Shown: positions 32,929-42,283 of the stretch, one piece after another
How the letters are laid out: every line of letters begins with the position of its first letter
How positions within the stretch are numbered: the first letter of the stretch is position 1
Source of the DNA: Nocardia vulneris
Lineage (GTDB): Bacteria; Actinomycetota; Actinomycetes; Mycobacteriales; Mycobacteriaceae
Length of the DNA: 64,000 nt
Assembly: GCF_001613425.1 (NCBI RefSeq)
Contig: NZ_BDCI01000042.1
Coordinates: forward strand, 1-64,000
Direction: 5' to 3'
Notes under the pieces: generated by a model
Told to the model about the DNA's origin: nothing
The model's database searches: none
What the model saw: the letters and a program-made list of their open reading frames with translations, nothing else
Position numbers and translations under genes: made by a program

Positions 32929-33927
32929 TCACGGACGTATCGCGAGTTTCCCTGTGGTGGAGCGGGATTCAAGGGCTACAAGGGCTTTGGGTCCATCGGC
33001 GAGGTCGTAGAGGGTGGGGGTGCCGGGCGGGTAGACGCCGGAGTCGATGAGGGTGGCGAGTTCCGCCATCAGGTCGGTGAAGAGGGTGGGGGCGGATTGG
33101 ATGAGGATGCCCAGGTGTAGGCCGATGACGTGGACGGAGTGCTGGAAGTTCAACTCCCAGTTGGTGACAGCGGATTCGCCGGCGGCGACACCGTAGACGA
33201 TCACGCGGCCGGTGACGCGGCGGGCGGCGGCGAGGCTGGCGCGGAAGTTTTCGCCGCCAACGGATTCCAGGACGATATCGGCGCCGCGACCTTCGGTCAG
33301 GCGTAGGACTTCGGTGGGGACGTCGGCGGTGCGGTAGTCGATGACGTGGTCGGCGCCTGCTGCGCGCACGGTGTCGTGTTTGTCGGGGGACGCGGTGGCG
33401 ATGACGGTGGCACCGTAGTGCTTGGCGAGACGGACGGCGGCTTGGCCGACGGCGCCGGCGGCGGCGTGGATGAGGACGGTTTCGCCGGGGGCGATGCGGC
33501 CCAAGGGTTTCAGCGCGGCGAGGGCGGTGGCCCAGTTGAGGATCAGGCCGAGGGCTTGTTCGTCGGACCAGCCGGGCGGGATCGGCGCGACCGCGGCGGC
33601 GTCCTGCACCATGTATTCGGCGAAAGCGCCGTAACCGGTGCCGATCACGTGGGCGCCGAGCGCGGGCTCGGTGACGCCGGGGCCGAGGGCGACGACCTCG
33701 CCCGCGGCCTCGAACCCGGCGAGATAGGGCGCCTGCGGGCCGCCGTGGTAGGTGCCGTGGGTTTGCATGACGTCGGCGAAGTTCACCCCGGCGGCGGTGA
33801 CCCGGAGCAGGACCTCCCCCGGCCCGGGCGTCGGCACCGGTGCATCGGTGATCAACCGCAGATCCTGCGGACCGGTCAGGGACGGCTGCCGCAACGCGCG
33901 CATGGTGCCGGGAATGGTGCGGGTCAT
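32929..33927 (-). CDS. Zinc-independent quinone oxidoreductase (MDR family)
   Basis: A 332-residue medium-chain dehydrogenase/reductase of the NADPH:quinone reductase group. The catalytic-domain start reads MRALRQPSLTGPQDL and VNFADVMQTHGTY; the Rossmann site is HAAAGAVGQAAVRLAKHYGATVIAT; VLESVGGENF and a normal C terminus follow. No zinc-ligand cysteines are seen. It probably reduces quinones or enones with NADPH. The start is ATG 33927, with GGAG 11 bases upstream; the longer frame upstream is not supported. Confidence 0.9.
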   Translation of the reverse strand: MTRTIPGTMRALRQPSLTGPQDLRLITDAPVPTPGPGEVLLRVTAAGVNFADVMQTHGTYHGGPQAPYLAGFEAAGEVVALGPGVTEPALGAHVIGTGYGAFAEYMVQDAAAVAPIPPGWSDEQALGLILNWATALAALKPLGRIAPGETVLIHAAAGAVGQAAVRLAKHYGATVIATASPDKHDTVRAAGADHVIDYRTADVPTEVLRLTEGRGADIVLESVGGENFRASLAAARRVTGRVIVYGVAAGESAVTNWELNFQHSVHVIGLHLGILIQSAPTLFTDLMAELATLIDSGVYPPGTPTLYDLADGPKALVALESRSTTGKLAIRP

Positions 33928-34228
33928 GGTGATTCGAACTCCGTTCTTCGGGACCGACTCGGCACAGCGCCACCGGCCGACCTCACTACTACGACAGCTG
34001 TAAGCCCGCGCAGCCCCGAAGTGTTCCCGAGACCGACAGCGGCGAAGGTCGAATAGTGCCGTCCAGTTCTGTTCACCCATTCATGCGGCAACCGCATGTG
34101 TCCCCGCCGAACCCTGGCACATACTTTGTCAGATCCGCCGACGAAGTGCTGCCCCATCGGCACGAGTCTCGAACAGGCACAGGCCATTTGGTGATCATGG
34201 AGAGAGTTATTCACTTAAACTGCAAAAT

Positions 34229-35293
34229 GTGAGCATCCCCACGGAGCCAATCGGAAGCATTCCCCGTCCCCGCGAATTGCAGGCCGCCATGGCGGCCCAT
34301 GGTGCAGGCGAAATCGATGATGCTGCGCTCGCTGAGATCCAACAGCGGGCTGTCAGTGACACCCTCGAACGCATGGCACAGGCAGGTTCCCCGATCGTCA
34401 CTGACGGCGAACAGTCGAAACCCAGTTTTGTCACCTATCCGATCGCCGGTTTGACCACTCTCGCCGCGGAGGGCGCGGTGATCCCCTTCGCCGACGGGCA
34501 TCAGCGGCAACTGCCGGTGCTGACCGGTGGACCGTTCCGTTACCAGGCGCACGCGGTGGACTATCTGCGTGCGGCACAGGCGGCGACGGGCCTGCCGGTG
34601 AAGCAGGCCGTGATCGCACCCTCGGCGTTGAGCCTGCTGTATCCGGCGGACGGCATCGCCGACTACCCCCGCGAGACCTTCCTGGCGGACCTGATCGCCG
34701 AGGCCGAAGCCGACATCCGCGGATGCCTGGACGCCGGTGCGCCGGCGGTGCAGCTCGATTTCACGGAGGGACGGCTTTCGCTCAAGCTCGACCCGAGCGG
34801 CGGCGTGCTCGATCAGTTCATCGAGCTGAACAATCTGGTGCTGGAACGCTTCTCGGCCGAGGAGCGGGCGCGGATCGGGGTGCACACCTGCCCCGGCGGC
34901 GACCAGGATTCCACGCACAGTCTCGACGTCGACTACATCCAGCTGCTGCCGAAACTGTTGCAGCTCAAGGCGGGCAATTTCTACATCCAGCTCGCCAGCG
35001 AGCCGGATCCGGAGAAGGTGCTCGCGGTGATCGCCGAGCATCTGCCCGCGGATGCCCGGATCTTCGTCGGCGTCACCGATCCGATCGATCCGCGCGTGGA
35101 GACCGCGGAGGAGGTCCGCGATCGAGTGCTGGCCGCGGCTCGCCACATCCCGGTGGACCGGCTCGGCACCTGTGACGACTGCGGGTTCTCCCCCTTCGCC
35201 GACGACACCTCCACCTCCCGCGAGACCGCGTTCGCCAAGATCAAGGCGCGGATCGACGGCACCGCGCTGGCGGCCGCGCAATTGGGGGTCTGA
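34229..35293 (+). CDS. MetE-like cobalamin-independent methyltransferase (C-terminal domain type)
   Basis: A 354-residue single-barrel protein like the catalytic half of cobalamin-independent methionine synthase. It has TDGEQSKPSF near the start, HTCPGGD and the late CDDCGFSPF, supplying His/Cys zinc ligands that activate a thiol. It lacks the N-terminal half of full MetE. Such short forms act on methyl-transfer or thiol substrates that are often unknown. The start is GTG 34229; TAAACT seven bases upstream suggests a leaderless message. It diverges from the oxidoreductase gene. Confidence 0.85.
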   Translation: MSIPTEPIGSIPRPRELQAAMAAHGAGEIDDAALAEIQQRAVSDTLERMAQAGSPIVTDGEQSKPSFVTYPIAGLTTLAAEGAVIPFADGHQRQLPVLTGGPFRYQAHAVDYLRAAQAATGLPVKQAVIAPSALSLLYPADGIADYPRETFLADLIAEAEADIRGCLDAGAPAVQLDFTEGRLSLKLDPSGGVLDQFIELNNLVLERFSAEERARIGVHTCPGGDQDSTHSLDVDYIQLLPKLLQLKAGNFYIQLASEPDPEKVLAVIAEHLPADARIFVGVTDPIDPRVETAEEVRDRVLAAARHIPVDRLGTCDDCGFSPFADDTSTSRETAFAKIKARIDGTALAAAQLGV

Positions 35294-35352
35294 GCTACCG
35301 ACCCCTTCGGTGCGGCCGAATTGTCGGTACCCGGCATTAGGCTGAGCCGACA

Positions 35353-36591
35353 ATGCAACCGAGCCGAGGGGGTCGCAGCGTGACGGCAAGCCGGGAGCTC
35401 GAGGCGTCGGACGGCACCGACCCCGAGCTACTCGATCTGCAGGACGACATCTCGTTCGAGCTCGAGGAGATCAACGAACTGCTGGCCGAACTGATCGCGC
35501 TGCAGGCCGACCGCAAAGCCAAGACCGGCGAGATCCTGTCCGCCCGGCTGGGCGTCAGCGGCCAGCAGCCGGAGACCCTGGCCAAAATCGGGGCGCGCTA
35601 CGACCTTTCACGGGACCGGATCCGCCAGTTGCACACCAAAGCGGTGGGCCAGCTGATCCGCGACGCCCAGCTGAGCGGGCACCGCGCGCTGGGCATCTTC
35701 GCCCAGCGCTATCCCGTCAGCACCCGCGACCAGCACCTGGTCCGGGCCCTGCTGGTGGAGACCTACGCCACCGACACCGATATCGCGGCGCACGAGCTGT
35801 CGTATCTGAAGCTACGGCTGGCCGGGCACGCGGCCGAGGACGCGAAACGGGTGTCCGGATTCGTGTCCCAGCGCATCGCGGCCTGGCAGAAGAAGACGAA
35901 CCGGCGGCTGGCCAAGCTCCGCGACGCCGAACCGCGCGCGACGAGCCAGCTGAATCCGTGGCTGGGTCAGGTGGATTGGCCGGGCACGGCGACCCCCGAC
36001 GCCTTGCCGCTGTCCTCGGCACGCACCGTCGACAGCGACGACGACGGCCGCGGGCGGTTCTACCTGGACAAGGTGGGCCGCGACGTGCCGTTCGATTCGG
36101 GGTTGGCGGCGCGGCTGCTCTGGATTCTCAACGCGAGCGATCTGGTCGACTCGTTCCAGGAACAACCCGTGCCGGTCGCTTACACCATCGACGGCATCGA
36201 ACGGCTCGGCTACCCGAGCATCGCGGCGCGACTCACCGACGGGCGCGTGGTGCTGATCGACGTGCAACCGCTCGGACACGTTGCCTTCCACGTCAATCGA
36301 GCGAAGTCGGCCGCGGCGCGCGCCTACGCGCATCAGAGGGGCTGGGGTTGGCTGATCTGGACCGGCAGTCTGCTCGGCGTCCCCGACCTGCTGGCCAGAA
36401 AGGTCGACCCGGGCGCGCTGCCCGAACTGGTCGAGCAGGGCCCGGTGCCGTGGCCGACGATCCGCCGACTGCACCAGGAGACCGGCCTACCGCTGCTCGA
36501 CTTCATCGCACTGGTGTTACGGCACGAATGGCGCTGGGACCGTGCGCCGTTCCGGCTCAGCGCACCACCAGCGCCCCCGCGACGAACGTGA
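35353..36591 (+). CDS. Sigma-region-4-like HTH protein with a C-terminal nuclease-like domain
   Basis: A 412-residue conserved-looking protein of unknown function. Residues 20-60 form a coiled coil rich in Glu/Leu. Residues 75-105 (TLAKIGARYDLSRDRIRQLHTKAVGQL) match the HTH of sigma-70 region 4. Residues 280-345 (RLGYPSIAARLTDGRVVLIDVQPLG, KSAAARAYAHQRGWGWLIWTG) have the strand and Asp pattern of a restriction-endonuclease-like or TnsA-like fold. I chose ATG 35353, but GTG 35380 has a better ribosome site (GAGGGGG). The 3' end overlaps the convergent CoiA-like gene by 35 bases. It might be a regulator or a DNA-end sensor. Confidence 0.7.
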   Translation: MQPSRGGRSVTASRELEASDGTDPELLDLQDDISFELEEINELLAELIALQADRKAKTGEILSARLGVSGQQPETLAKIGARYDLSRDRIRQLHTKAVGQLIRDAQLSGHRALGIFAQRYPVSTRDQHLVRALLVETYATDTDIAAHELSYLKLRLAGHAAEDAKRVSGFVSQRIAAWQKKTNRRLAKLRDAEPRATSQLNPWLGQVDWPGTATPDALPLSSARTVDSDDDGRGRFYLDKVGRDVPFDSGLAARLLWILNASDLVDSFQEQPVPVAYTIDGIERLGYPSIAARLTDGRVVLIDVQPLGHVAFHVNRAKSAAARAYAHQRGWGWLIWTGSLLGVPDLLARKVDPGALPELVEQGPVPWPTIRRLHQETGLPLLDFIALVLRHEWRWDRAPFRLSAPPAPPRRT

Positions 36592-37504
36592 CGATCAGCA
36601 TCATCGCGCAGCAGGTCACCAGCTGCCAGTGATTGATGGTCTGCTGCAGGCTCTTGATCGTGTTGCGCAACGTCGTGTCCACCCGGTGGTGGTCGTCGAG
36701 TTTGCGCCGCGCCTGGGCCAGCGCGTCGGCCCGCTCCTGCGCTTCCAGCTCCGCCCGCTCCAGCCGGGTGGTCAGCTTCATGACGTTCTTCTGCTTGTCG
36801 CGCACGGTTTTCCGGGACAGGGCCAGCGCGGTGCGCTGATTGACCAGCTCCTGACGCTGCCGGGCGATGATGGTCGCCTGTGTCCTGGTGTGGTGCTCCC
36901 AGTCGGCCACGGTCGCCCACCCTCCTGTCGTCACGTCACGATAGCCCCAGACGATGTCGCCGGTGACCCAGCCGTGGATGAAGTCACGCAGTTCGAACGG
37001 GTCGCGGCGGGGGCCGGCGACCGCGCTGTGCACGGTGTCGAGCATGCCGCGCACCGTCAGGTAATCGCATGCGGGCGGGGCGAAGTCGGCGATGCCGAGG
37101 GCGTGCAGATGATCGACCCAGTACCCGGGCGGGCACAGCCACAGCACCTCGGCGATGCCGGCGGCGCGCATCCGCTGCGTATGTTCCTGCGCCAGAGTCC
37201 GATCCAGCGACCCGCTGCGCACCTCGATGACGAACTCGCGGTCGTCCTTGCGCCAGTAGATGTCCACGGGCACGCCGTCCACCCGGCGGTCCACCTCGGC
37301 CACGTCGGCGCCGAACGCGAGCAACCGGCCGCACAGCCAATACTTCAGCCGCCGCATATCCCATTGCGCGGCGTCACATTCCGGACACTTACAGCCGTAT
37401 CCGGCGGACTGTCGGCGGGCTTTGCCCGGACCGTCCGCGATACCCAACTCGGCGAGCATCGCCCGGCGACCGCAGGCGATCTCCGCCCGCTGCTTCGTTC
37501 TCAC
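36557..37504 (-). CDS. CoiA-like nuclease-domain protein with coiled coil and C-terminal membrane anchor
   Basis: A 315-residue protein from GTG 37504 (GGGGAG eight bases before). Residues 20-140 resemble a competence CoiA-like nuclease: GCKCPEC zinc knuckle, LLAFGADVAEVDRRVDGVPVDIYW and EFVIEVRSGSLD, whose D...ExR pattern fits a PD-(D/E)XK site. Residues 190-285 are a long coiled coil (TTRLERAELEAQERADALAQ). The last 22 residues are a membrane helix (CCAMMLIVTFVAGALVV). This domain order suggests a membrane-tethered nuclease, perhaps for DNA uptake or defence. It is convergent with the sigma-like gene, itself possibly nuclease-fused. Confidence 0.72.
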   Translation of the reverse strand: MRTKQRAEIACGRRAMLAELGIADGPGKARRQSAGYGCKCPECDAAQWDMRRLKYWLCGRLLAFGADVAEVDRRVDGVPVDIYWRKDDREFVIEVRSGSLDRTLAQEHTQRMRAAGIAEVLWLCPPGYWVDHLHALGIADFAPPACDYLTVRGMLDTVHSAVAGPRRDPFELRDFIHGWVTGDIVWGYRDVTTGGWATVADWEHHTRTQATIIARQRQELVNQRTALALSRKTVRDKQKNVMKLTTRLERAELEAQERADALAQARRKLDDHHRVDTTLRNTIKSLQQTINHWQLVTCCAMMLIVTFVAGALVVR

Positions 37505-38106
37505 GCGACCACTCCCCTGCACACCTCCGCAGGCCTGGCGACCTACGCCATAGATCAAGAGTGCGCCACGCGCGCAAACCTCGCCAGTCCCCTTTACCCC
37601 GCGCCCGGGTGCGCCACGACGGCAGATTTCCGGTTCAGCGCCTGGTGTAGGCTGCGGCACAAGGAATTTCGGGTACCGGGCGGCCAGAACACCTCGCTTA
37701 TACCGGTGGATTGACAGTAGCCGCCATCCTGCGACGACACCGCGCCGCGCGCCGAGTGGGGGCCGGGCGCGGCGGTCGAGGCTGCCATCCGACGGCTTCG
37801 GGCTGCCATCCGAGCGGGAAACCGCATAGGCTACGACCGGGGTGCGCCTCGGCTGGTCGCTGATTCGCCTCGGCGGCGCCGATCGCCGAGCAGATCTGTT
37901 CCGGACAAACCGGATCACGCCGACCACCGCCTGCAATGGCGCGGGACGGTCCGCCTACGCTGCTTCGATCAGATCCCGAGAAGCCGGTACCGAGCCGGTG
38001 TTCGTGAGCTCGAGCGAGGCACAGCAGCAACCGCGTATTTCCAAGTGGGCGGATAGAATCGTCCGGCCCAGCGTGAGCTGAGCCGATACGGGGAAGTGGG
38101 TACTGG
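37505..38106. other. 602-bp region without a convincing gene
   Basis: It lies between divergent genes. The plus frame at 37842-38081 has no motif or ribosome site. The end carries GGGGAAGTGGG before the next start. I see no RNA gene or strong hairpin. Confidence 0.5.
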
Positions 38107-39189
38107 ATGGAGCACGGTCAGCAGGCCGACGAGTCGATCGGCGCGATGTTGTCGAGCATCGCGGCGGTCTTGCGCGAGGTCAGCGACAAACTGGACGCCG
38201 TGGCGGCCCGGGTCGACGGTGCGGTCCCGATCCCACCGGCCGAGCACGGCATCGAGGCCAGGCTCGCCAAGCTGGAAGCCTGGGCTTTCCGTGCCGGACA
38301 GGACATTTCAGGCATCGACGGCCGGCTGGCGAAGGTCGAGGCCGGTGCGGACGCGGAACCCGCCGCCCCGGCAGCCGCCCGCTTGCCGCTACCCCGCGCG
38401 ACCCGCCGGAACGCCGCGGCGAGCGAGCCGGCCACCCACGAGTCCGACGCCGTGGCGCAAGCCGCGCCGGCTCGCGAGGGCGGGTCCCGGCGCTACGAGG
38501 GCGGCGTGGGCAGCGAGAACGGCACGGCCCGCGATTCGGCCGCGCACGAGGTGAACGCGGTGCCGCAACGCAGTTTCAGCGCACCTCGCGAACCCGTGAC
38601 CCCCGAGCAGAACTCCCCCTCCGGTTTCACCGCACCCACGCCCCGCGAACCTGTCACGGCGTCGCGCGAGCCGATCCAGGCGACGCGCGAGCAGATCACG
38701 ACGCCGCGCGAACCGGTCGCCGTGCCGCGCGAACCGACGCCCGCCGCGCAGGAATTCACGGCGCCGACACCGCGCGAGCCGCTGCCGTCACGGCAGTCGA
38801 GCTTCACCGCCCCGCGCGAATCGATCGGGTCGCCCTACCAGAACTTCACCAGTCCGCAGGAAAAGCCGTACGAGAGCATGGTTCCCTCGGCGCACGACAG
38901 CGGTGACTACAGCACGGGCCGCACGAACGGCGCCGCGCCGGAGGAGAACGGCGTCGCGCTCACCGGCGCGCACCGCGCTTCCGACGAAAGCCTGATCCCC
39001 GTGGACAACACGCACGTGGACAAGCTGCAGGCGATGCTCGACGAACTGAAGAAGACCGCGGCGGCCCCGCTCGGGCGCAACGACATCTTCGGCCCGCCCG
39101 CGACCGATCTGAGTTCGACCGGCTATCAGCCCGAGCGCAGCACGGACACGCCGCGCGACTACCGCTTGTCCAGCCCGCCTTCGTCCTGA
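38107..39189 (+). CDS. Low-complexity protein with N-terminal coiled coil and PREP-type repeats
   Basis: A 360-residue protein with no enzyme motif. Residues 8-75 are helical heptads (IAAVLREVSDKLDAVAARVD, EARLAKLEAWAF). Residues 155-265 repeat a short Pro-Arg-Glu-Pro theme (APREPVT, TPREPVA, VPREPTP, ASREPIQ), probably disordered. A short helix near residue 305 (VDKLQAMLDELKKTAA) precedes the tail. The organisation resembles actinobacterial scaffold or cell-division accessory proteins, but I cannot name a family. The 3' end overlaps the convergent LysR gene by 31 bases. The start has GGGGAAGTGGG upstream. Confidence 0.75.
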   Translation: MEHGQQADESIGAMLSSIAAVLREVSDKLDAVAARVDGAVPIPPAEHGIEARLAKLEAWAFRAGQDISGIDGRLAKVEAGADAEPAAPAAARLPLPRATRRNAAASEPATHESDAVAQAAPAREGGSRRYEGGVGSENGTARDSAAHEVNAVPQRSFSAPREPVTPEQNSPSGFTAPTPREPVTASREPIQATREQITTPREPVAVPREPTPAAQEFTAPTPREPLPSRQSSFTAPRESIGSPYQNFTSPQEKPYESMVPSAHDSGDYSTGRTNGAAPEENGVALTGAHRASDESLIPVDNTHVDKLQAMLDELKKTAAAPLGRNDIFGPPATDLSSTGYQPERSTDTPRDYRLSSPPSS

Positions 39190-40085
39190 GCGGCCGCGTC
39201 GCCGGCCGTCCGCGCGAGGACGGCGGCGATCAGTTCGCGCAACCAGCGGTGCCCCGCGTCGGCGGTGTTGCGTGGATGCCAGGCCATGCCGATCGGCACC
39301 TCGGGCAGCGGCAACGGAATCTCGAACGCGCACAACCCCAATGCGGGCAGTGCCGACCTGCTGAGCAGCGCGGGCGCGGGACAGATCAGATCGCCGGCCT
39401 GCACCGCGAACAGCGCGGCGGTCAGATTCGGCACGGTGGCCACCACGCGCCGGGTGCGCCCGTGCAGGGCCAGCCGGTCGTCGATCGGGCCGCGCGCCTG
39501 CCCGGTACGCGAGATGCTCAGGTGCGCGGCCGTCGCGAATCTGGCGACGGTGACCCTCCCGGTGACCAGCGGGTGATCGGCGGCGGCGATGCCGAGCATC
39601 CGATCCCCGAGAACTCGGCGCACCGTCGTCGCCGGGTCGGCGTGTTCGATGACGCCGACCTCGATGTCCACCCGTCCGTCGCGCAGCGCCGCGGTGCCCT
39701 CGCGGGTCTCGGGCAGGAAGCGCAGTGTCACGCCCGGCGCCTGCGCGCGCACGGCGGTCAGGAGCGGCGCGATCAAGTCCGCGAGCACGGCGTCCTCGGC
39801 CTGGATCGCGAAGCTGCGCTTCAACCCGCTCGGATCGATGGCGGCCTGCGAGGTGAGCAGCGCCCGGCCCTGGGTCACCAACGCGGCGACCTCGTACCGC
39901 AATTCGAGTGCGCGCGGTGTCGGCACCAGCGTGCGACCCGCCCGGACCAGCAGCGGGTCGCCGAGCACCCGGCGCAGTCGAGCCAATGTCCGGCTCATCG
40001 CGGGCGGGGAGGTGTGCAGCCGCTCGGCGGCCCGCGTGACGCTGTTCGTCTCCAGTAGCGCGTCGAGGGCCACGAGCAGATTCAT
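39159..40085 (-). CDS. LysR-family transcriptional regulator
   Basis: A 308-residue LysR protein. The N-terminal winged HTH is MNLLVALDALLETNSVTRAAERLHTSPPAMSRTLARLR, followed by a PBP-like effector domain (DIEVGVIEHADPATTVRRVLGD). I place the start at ATG 40085, eight bases after GGAGG; the ATG at 40100 lacks a spaced ribosome site. The target is unknown; the flavin monooxygenase gene upstream on the same strand is one candidate. Confidence 0.92.
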   Translation of the reverse strand: MNLLVALDALLETNSVTRAAERLHTSPPAMSRTLARLRRVLGDPLLVRAGRTLVPTPRALELRYEVAALVTQGRALLTSQAAIDPSGLKRSFAIQAEDAVLADLIAPLLTAVRAQAPGVTLRFLPETREGTAALRDGRVDIEVGVIEHADPATTVRRVLGDRMLGIAAADHPLVTGRVTVARFATAAHLSISRTGQARGPIDDRLALHGRTRRVVATVPNLTAALFAVQAGDLICPAPALLSRSALPALGLCAFEIPLPLPEVPIGMAWHPRNTADAGHRWLRELIAAVLARTAGDAAAQDEGGLDKR

Positions 40086-40255
40086 GTCCAGCGCCTCCAT
40101 TCCTGGATTATCACCAGTGGAATGGTCCGCACCCAACATTGCGGCGTCGAGCACCCCTCGGCGAGTCCTGGCCGCGCCGACGTGGATTCGTCAGCCGAAG
40201 GGCCTGGCCATGTCTCGAAGCCGGGCGAGTCGGAGCGCGGAGTTGCCGGATGGGC

Positions 40256-41962
40256 CTAGCGCCCGCCCGCGCGCTGATCCGCGGGCCCGTGGGCCTGGAC
40301 GGGCAGGAATTCGGTGGGCGCGTCGGCGAGCGGATCCGGGGTCCGCAACTCGGTCGACTGCGGTCCGAACTCGGGACGCGGAGTCTGCGGCGCGCCCTGG
40401 GGTCCGAATTCGGGATGACCCGAGGTGGGTCCGAATTCGGGATGACCGGTGGTCTGCTCGACCACCGCGGCGGGCGGGGCCGGTTCGGGCTCGGTGTGCT
40501 GCTTGGCGGTCAGTCCGCGGTAGGACTCCGGCCGCACCGGCCGCAACCACTGCACCGCACGGGTGCCGAGCGGCAGCTTGAACTTCAGATCGCGCAGCAA
40601 CTCGTCGATGTCCCGGATGGAGAAAGGCGTGACCACGGTGCCGTGCGCGTGGTGGCCGTTGGTCTGCTCGGCCAGCCAGTTCAGGCGCGCGTCGATCTGC
40701 TCGCTCAGCACCTCACGGTCGGGCAGGTGCAGCTCACCCGCGAGCAGCGCGGCGGTCCAGTGCGCGGTGGCCTCCGCGCTGACCGTGCTGATGGACGACG
40801 AGTTGTAGCCCGCGAAGCTGAGATTCGGCACATCCAGCGGCAGGATCTGGCGGTGCAGCCGGAAGTTGCCGTGCTCGTCGGTGAGCCTGCGCTGCACGTA
40901 CGGCGTCAGGAACGGCACCCGCTGCTGGAAGCCGGTGGCGCTGACCACGATATCGGCGGGCACGATCGCACCATCGGACAGCGCCACGGCGGGCGCCTCA
41001 CGGCCACCGCGCATCTCGGTGATGGTGGTGTCGCGGTGCACCACGATGCGGCCGTTGCCGACCTGCTCGTAGAAGCCTTCGGTGGCGATGCCGAGGGTGC
41101 TCTCCGCGATCTGCTCGAAGCCGCCCTCGGGCAGCAGGCCGAGTTCGCGCAACCGCAGGCGCTTGGTCGCGAGTTCCTGCATGAGGTCGAAATTGCTGAC
41201 CCGGAACGAATTTCCCGATCCGGTCAGGAAACGGTCCATCCGGCCGGGATCGCGGTGCTGGAAATGCGCCTGGCCGAAACGGGTCAGCAGCATCCGTTCG
41301 TAGTCGAAGGCCCGGCCCAGCTTGCGCGGCAGCTTCCACAGCAGCCGCCGCGCCACCACGGTGGTCGAGGCGGCGACCTCGCTCACCGCCGTCGCGATCT
41401 CGCAGGCCGACGTGCCGTAGCCGACCACGACGACCGACTTGCCGCGCACCGCCTCGATATCGCCGAGTTCGGTCGAGTGCCCCAGCTGGCCGCCGGCCGC
41501 CCGGAACAGGTCCGCGCCACGGTAATCCGGGACCGCGGGCTCACTGAACACCCCGTTGGCGATGACGAGGTGATCGCAGGAGCTCCGATGTATGCCGCTG
41601 CCGTCACGGATCTCGAGCAGCCAGCCGCTGTCCACCGGATCGGCCGCGACCACCTCGGTGCCGAGGCGCAGGTGCGCCCGCAGGCCGAAGTGGTCGGCGT
41701 AGGCGTCGAGATAGGCCTGCATCTGCTGACCGTCGAGAACCTTCGGAAATTCCGACGGCATCGGGAAATCCGAGAAGTGATAGGTGTTCTTGGAATTCTG
41801 CGTTCGCAGCCCGGGGTACCTGCGGGTCGCACTCCACACGCCACCGACATCGGGTGCACGGTCGAATATCTCGACCGGAAAACCCTTCTGGATCAGCACT
41901 TTCGCGCAGGCAAGACCTGCGATACCCGCGCCGACGATCGCGATGCGGTTTCCGCTCGTCAT
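40256..41962 (-). CDS. FAD-dependent monooxygenase (FMO/Baeyer-Villiger-like) with repeated C-terminal tail
   Basis: A 568-residue flavoprotein. The FAD site is IAIVGAGIAGLACAKVL, followed by GGVWSATRRYPGL (an FMO/BVMO-like motif), and the NADPH site is VVVVGYGTSACEIAT. SATGFQQRVPFL completes the fold near residue 365. It oxygenates a ketone, amine or sulfur compound; the substrate is not readable. The last 75 residues are an extra Pro-rich tail with three PEFGP repeats. A -10 box TAATCT lies seven bases before ATG 41962, so the message is probably leaderless. The LysR regulator lies downstream on the same strand. Confidence 0.88.
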   Translation of the reverse strand: MTSGNRIAIVGAGIAGLACAKVLIQKGFPVEIFDRAPDVGGVWSATRRYPGLRTQNSKNTYHFSDFPMPSEFPKVLDGQQMQAYLDAYADHFGLRAHLRLGTEVVAADPVDSGWLLEIRDGSGIHRSSCDHLVIANGVFSEPAVPDYRGADLFRAAGGQLGHSTELGDIEAVRGKSVVVVGYGTSACEIATAVSEVAASTTVVARRLLWKLPRKLGRAFDYERMLLTRFGQAHFQHRDPGRMDRFLTGSGNSFRVSNFDLMQELATKRLRLRELGLLPEGGFEQIAESTLGIATEGFYEQVGNGRIVVHRDTTITEMRGGREAPAVALSDGAIVPADIVVSATGFQQRVPFLTPYVQRRLTDEHGNFRLHRQILPLDVPNLSFAGYNSSSISTVSAEATAHWTAALLAGELHLPDREVLSEQIDARLNWLAEQTNGHHAHGTVVTPFSIRDIDELLRDLKFKLPLGTRAVQWLRPVRPESYRGLTAKQHTEPEPAPPAAVVEQTTGHPEFGPTSGHPEFGPQGAPQTPRPEFGPQSTELRTPDPLADAPTEFLPVQAHGPADQRAGGR

Positions 41963-42283
41963 GGGCGAGAGATTACGTCGCTCACGGCGCACAGCAAAGT
42001 CGGTTGCCCGAAACGATGTGTCAATGCACAACCCGCATGGCGGCGGGACGCCGCCAGGTCGGTGAGCGCGATTCGCGCCGGTCCTGCGTCGAGGCAGTAG
42101 TGCATGCGGTCACCGAACGCGAGATCACTGCTCGTACGGCCGGCTTCGCACGCGGCGGGATCCGGCAATGAGGTTCGTCACGGTGGGCGGAAGCAGGCGA
42201 GACGAGCACCAGCTCGGCGGCCGGGCACACCGAGCACGCCGATTCCACCCGCGTGGTACCCGGCACCCCGATACCCTGCGCAG

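Noticed and set aside
40139..42100. 653-codon plus frame opposite the flavin monooxygenase
   Set aside because: Antisense shadow; the minus strand has clear FAD and NADPH motifs.
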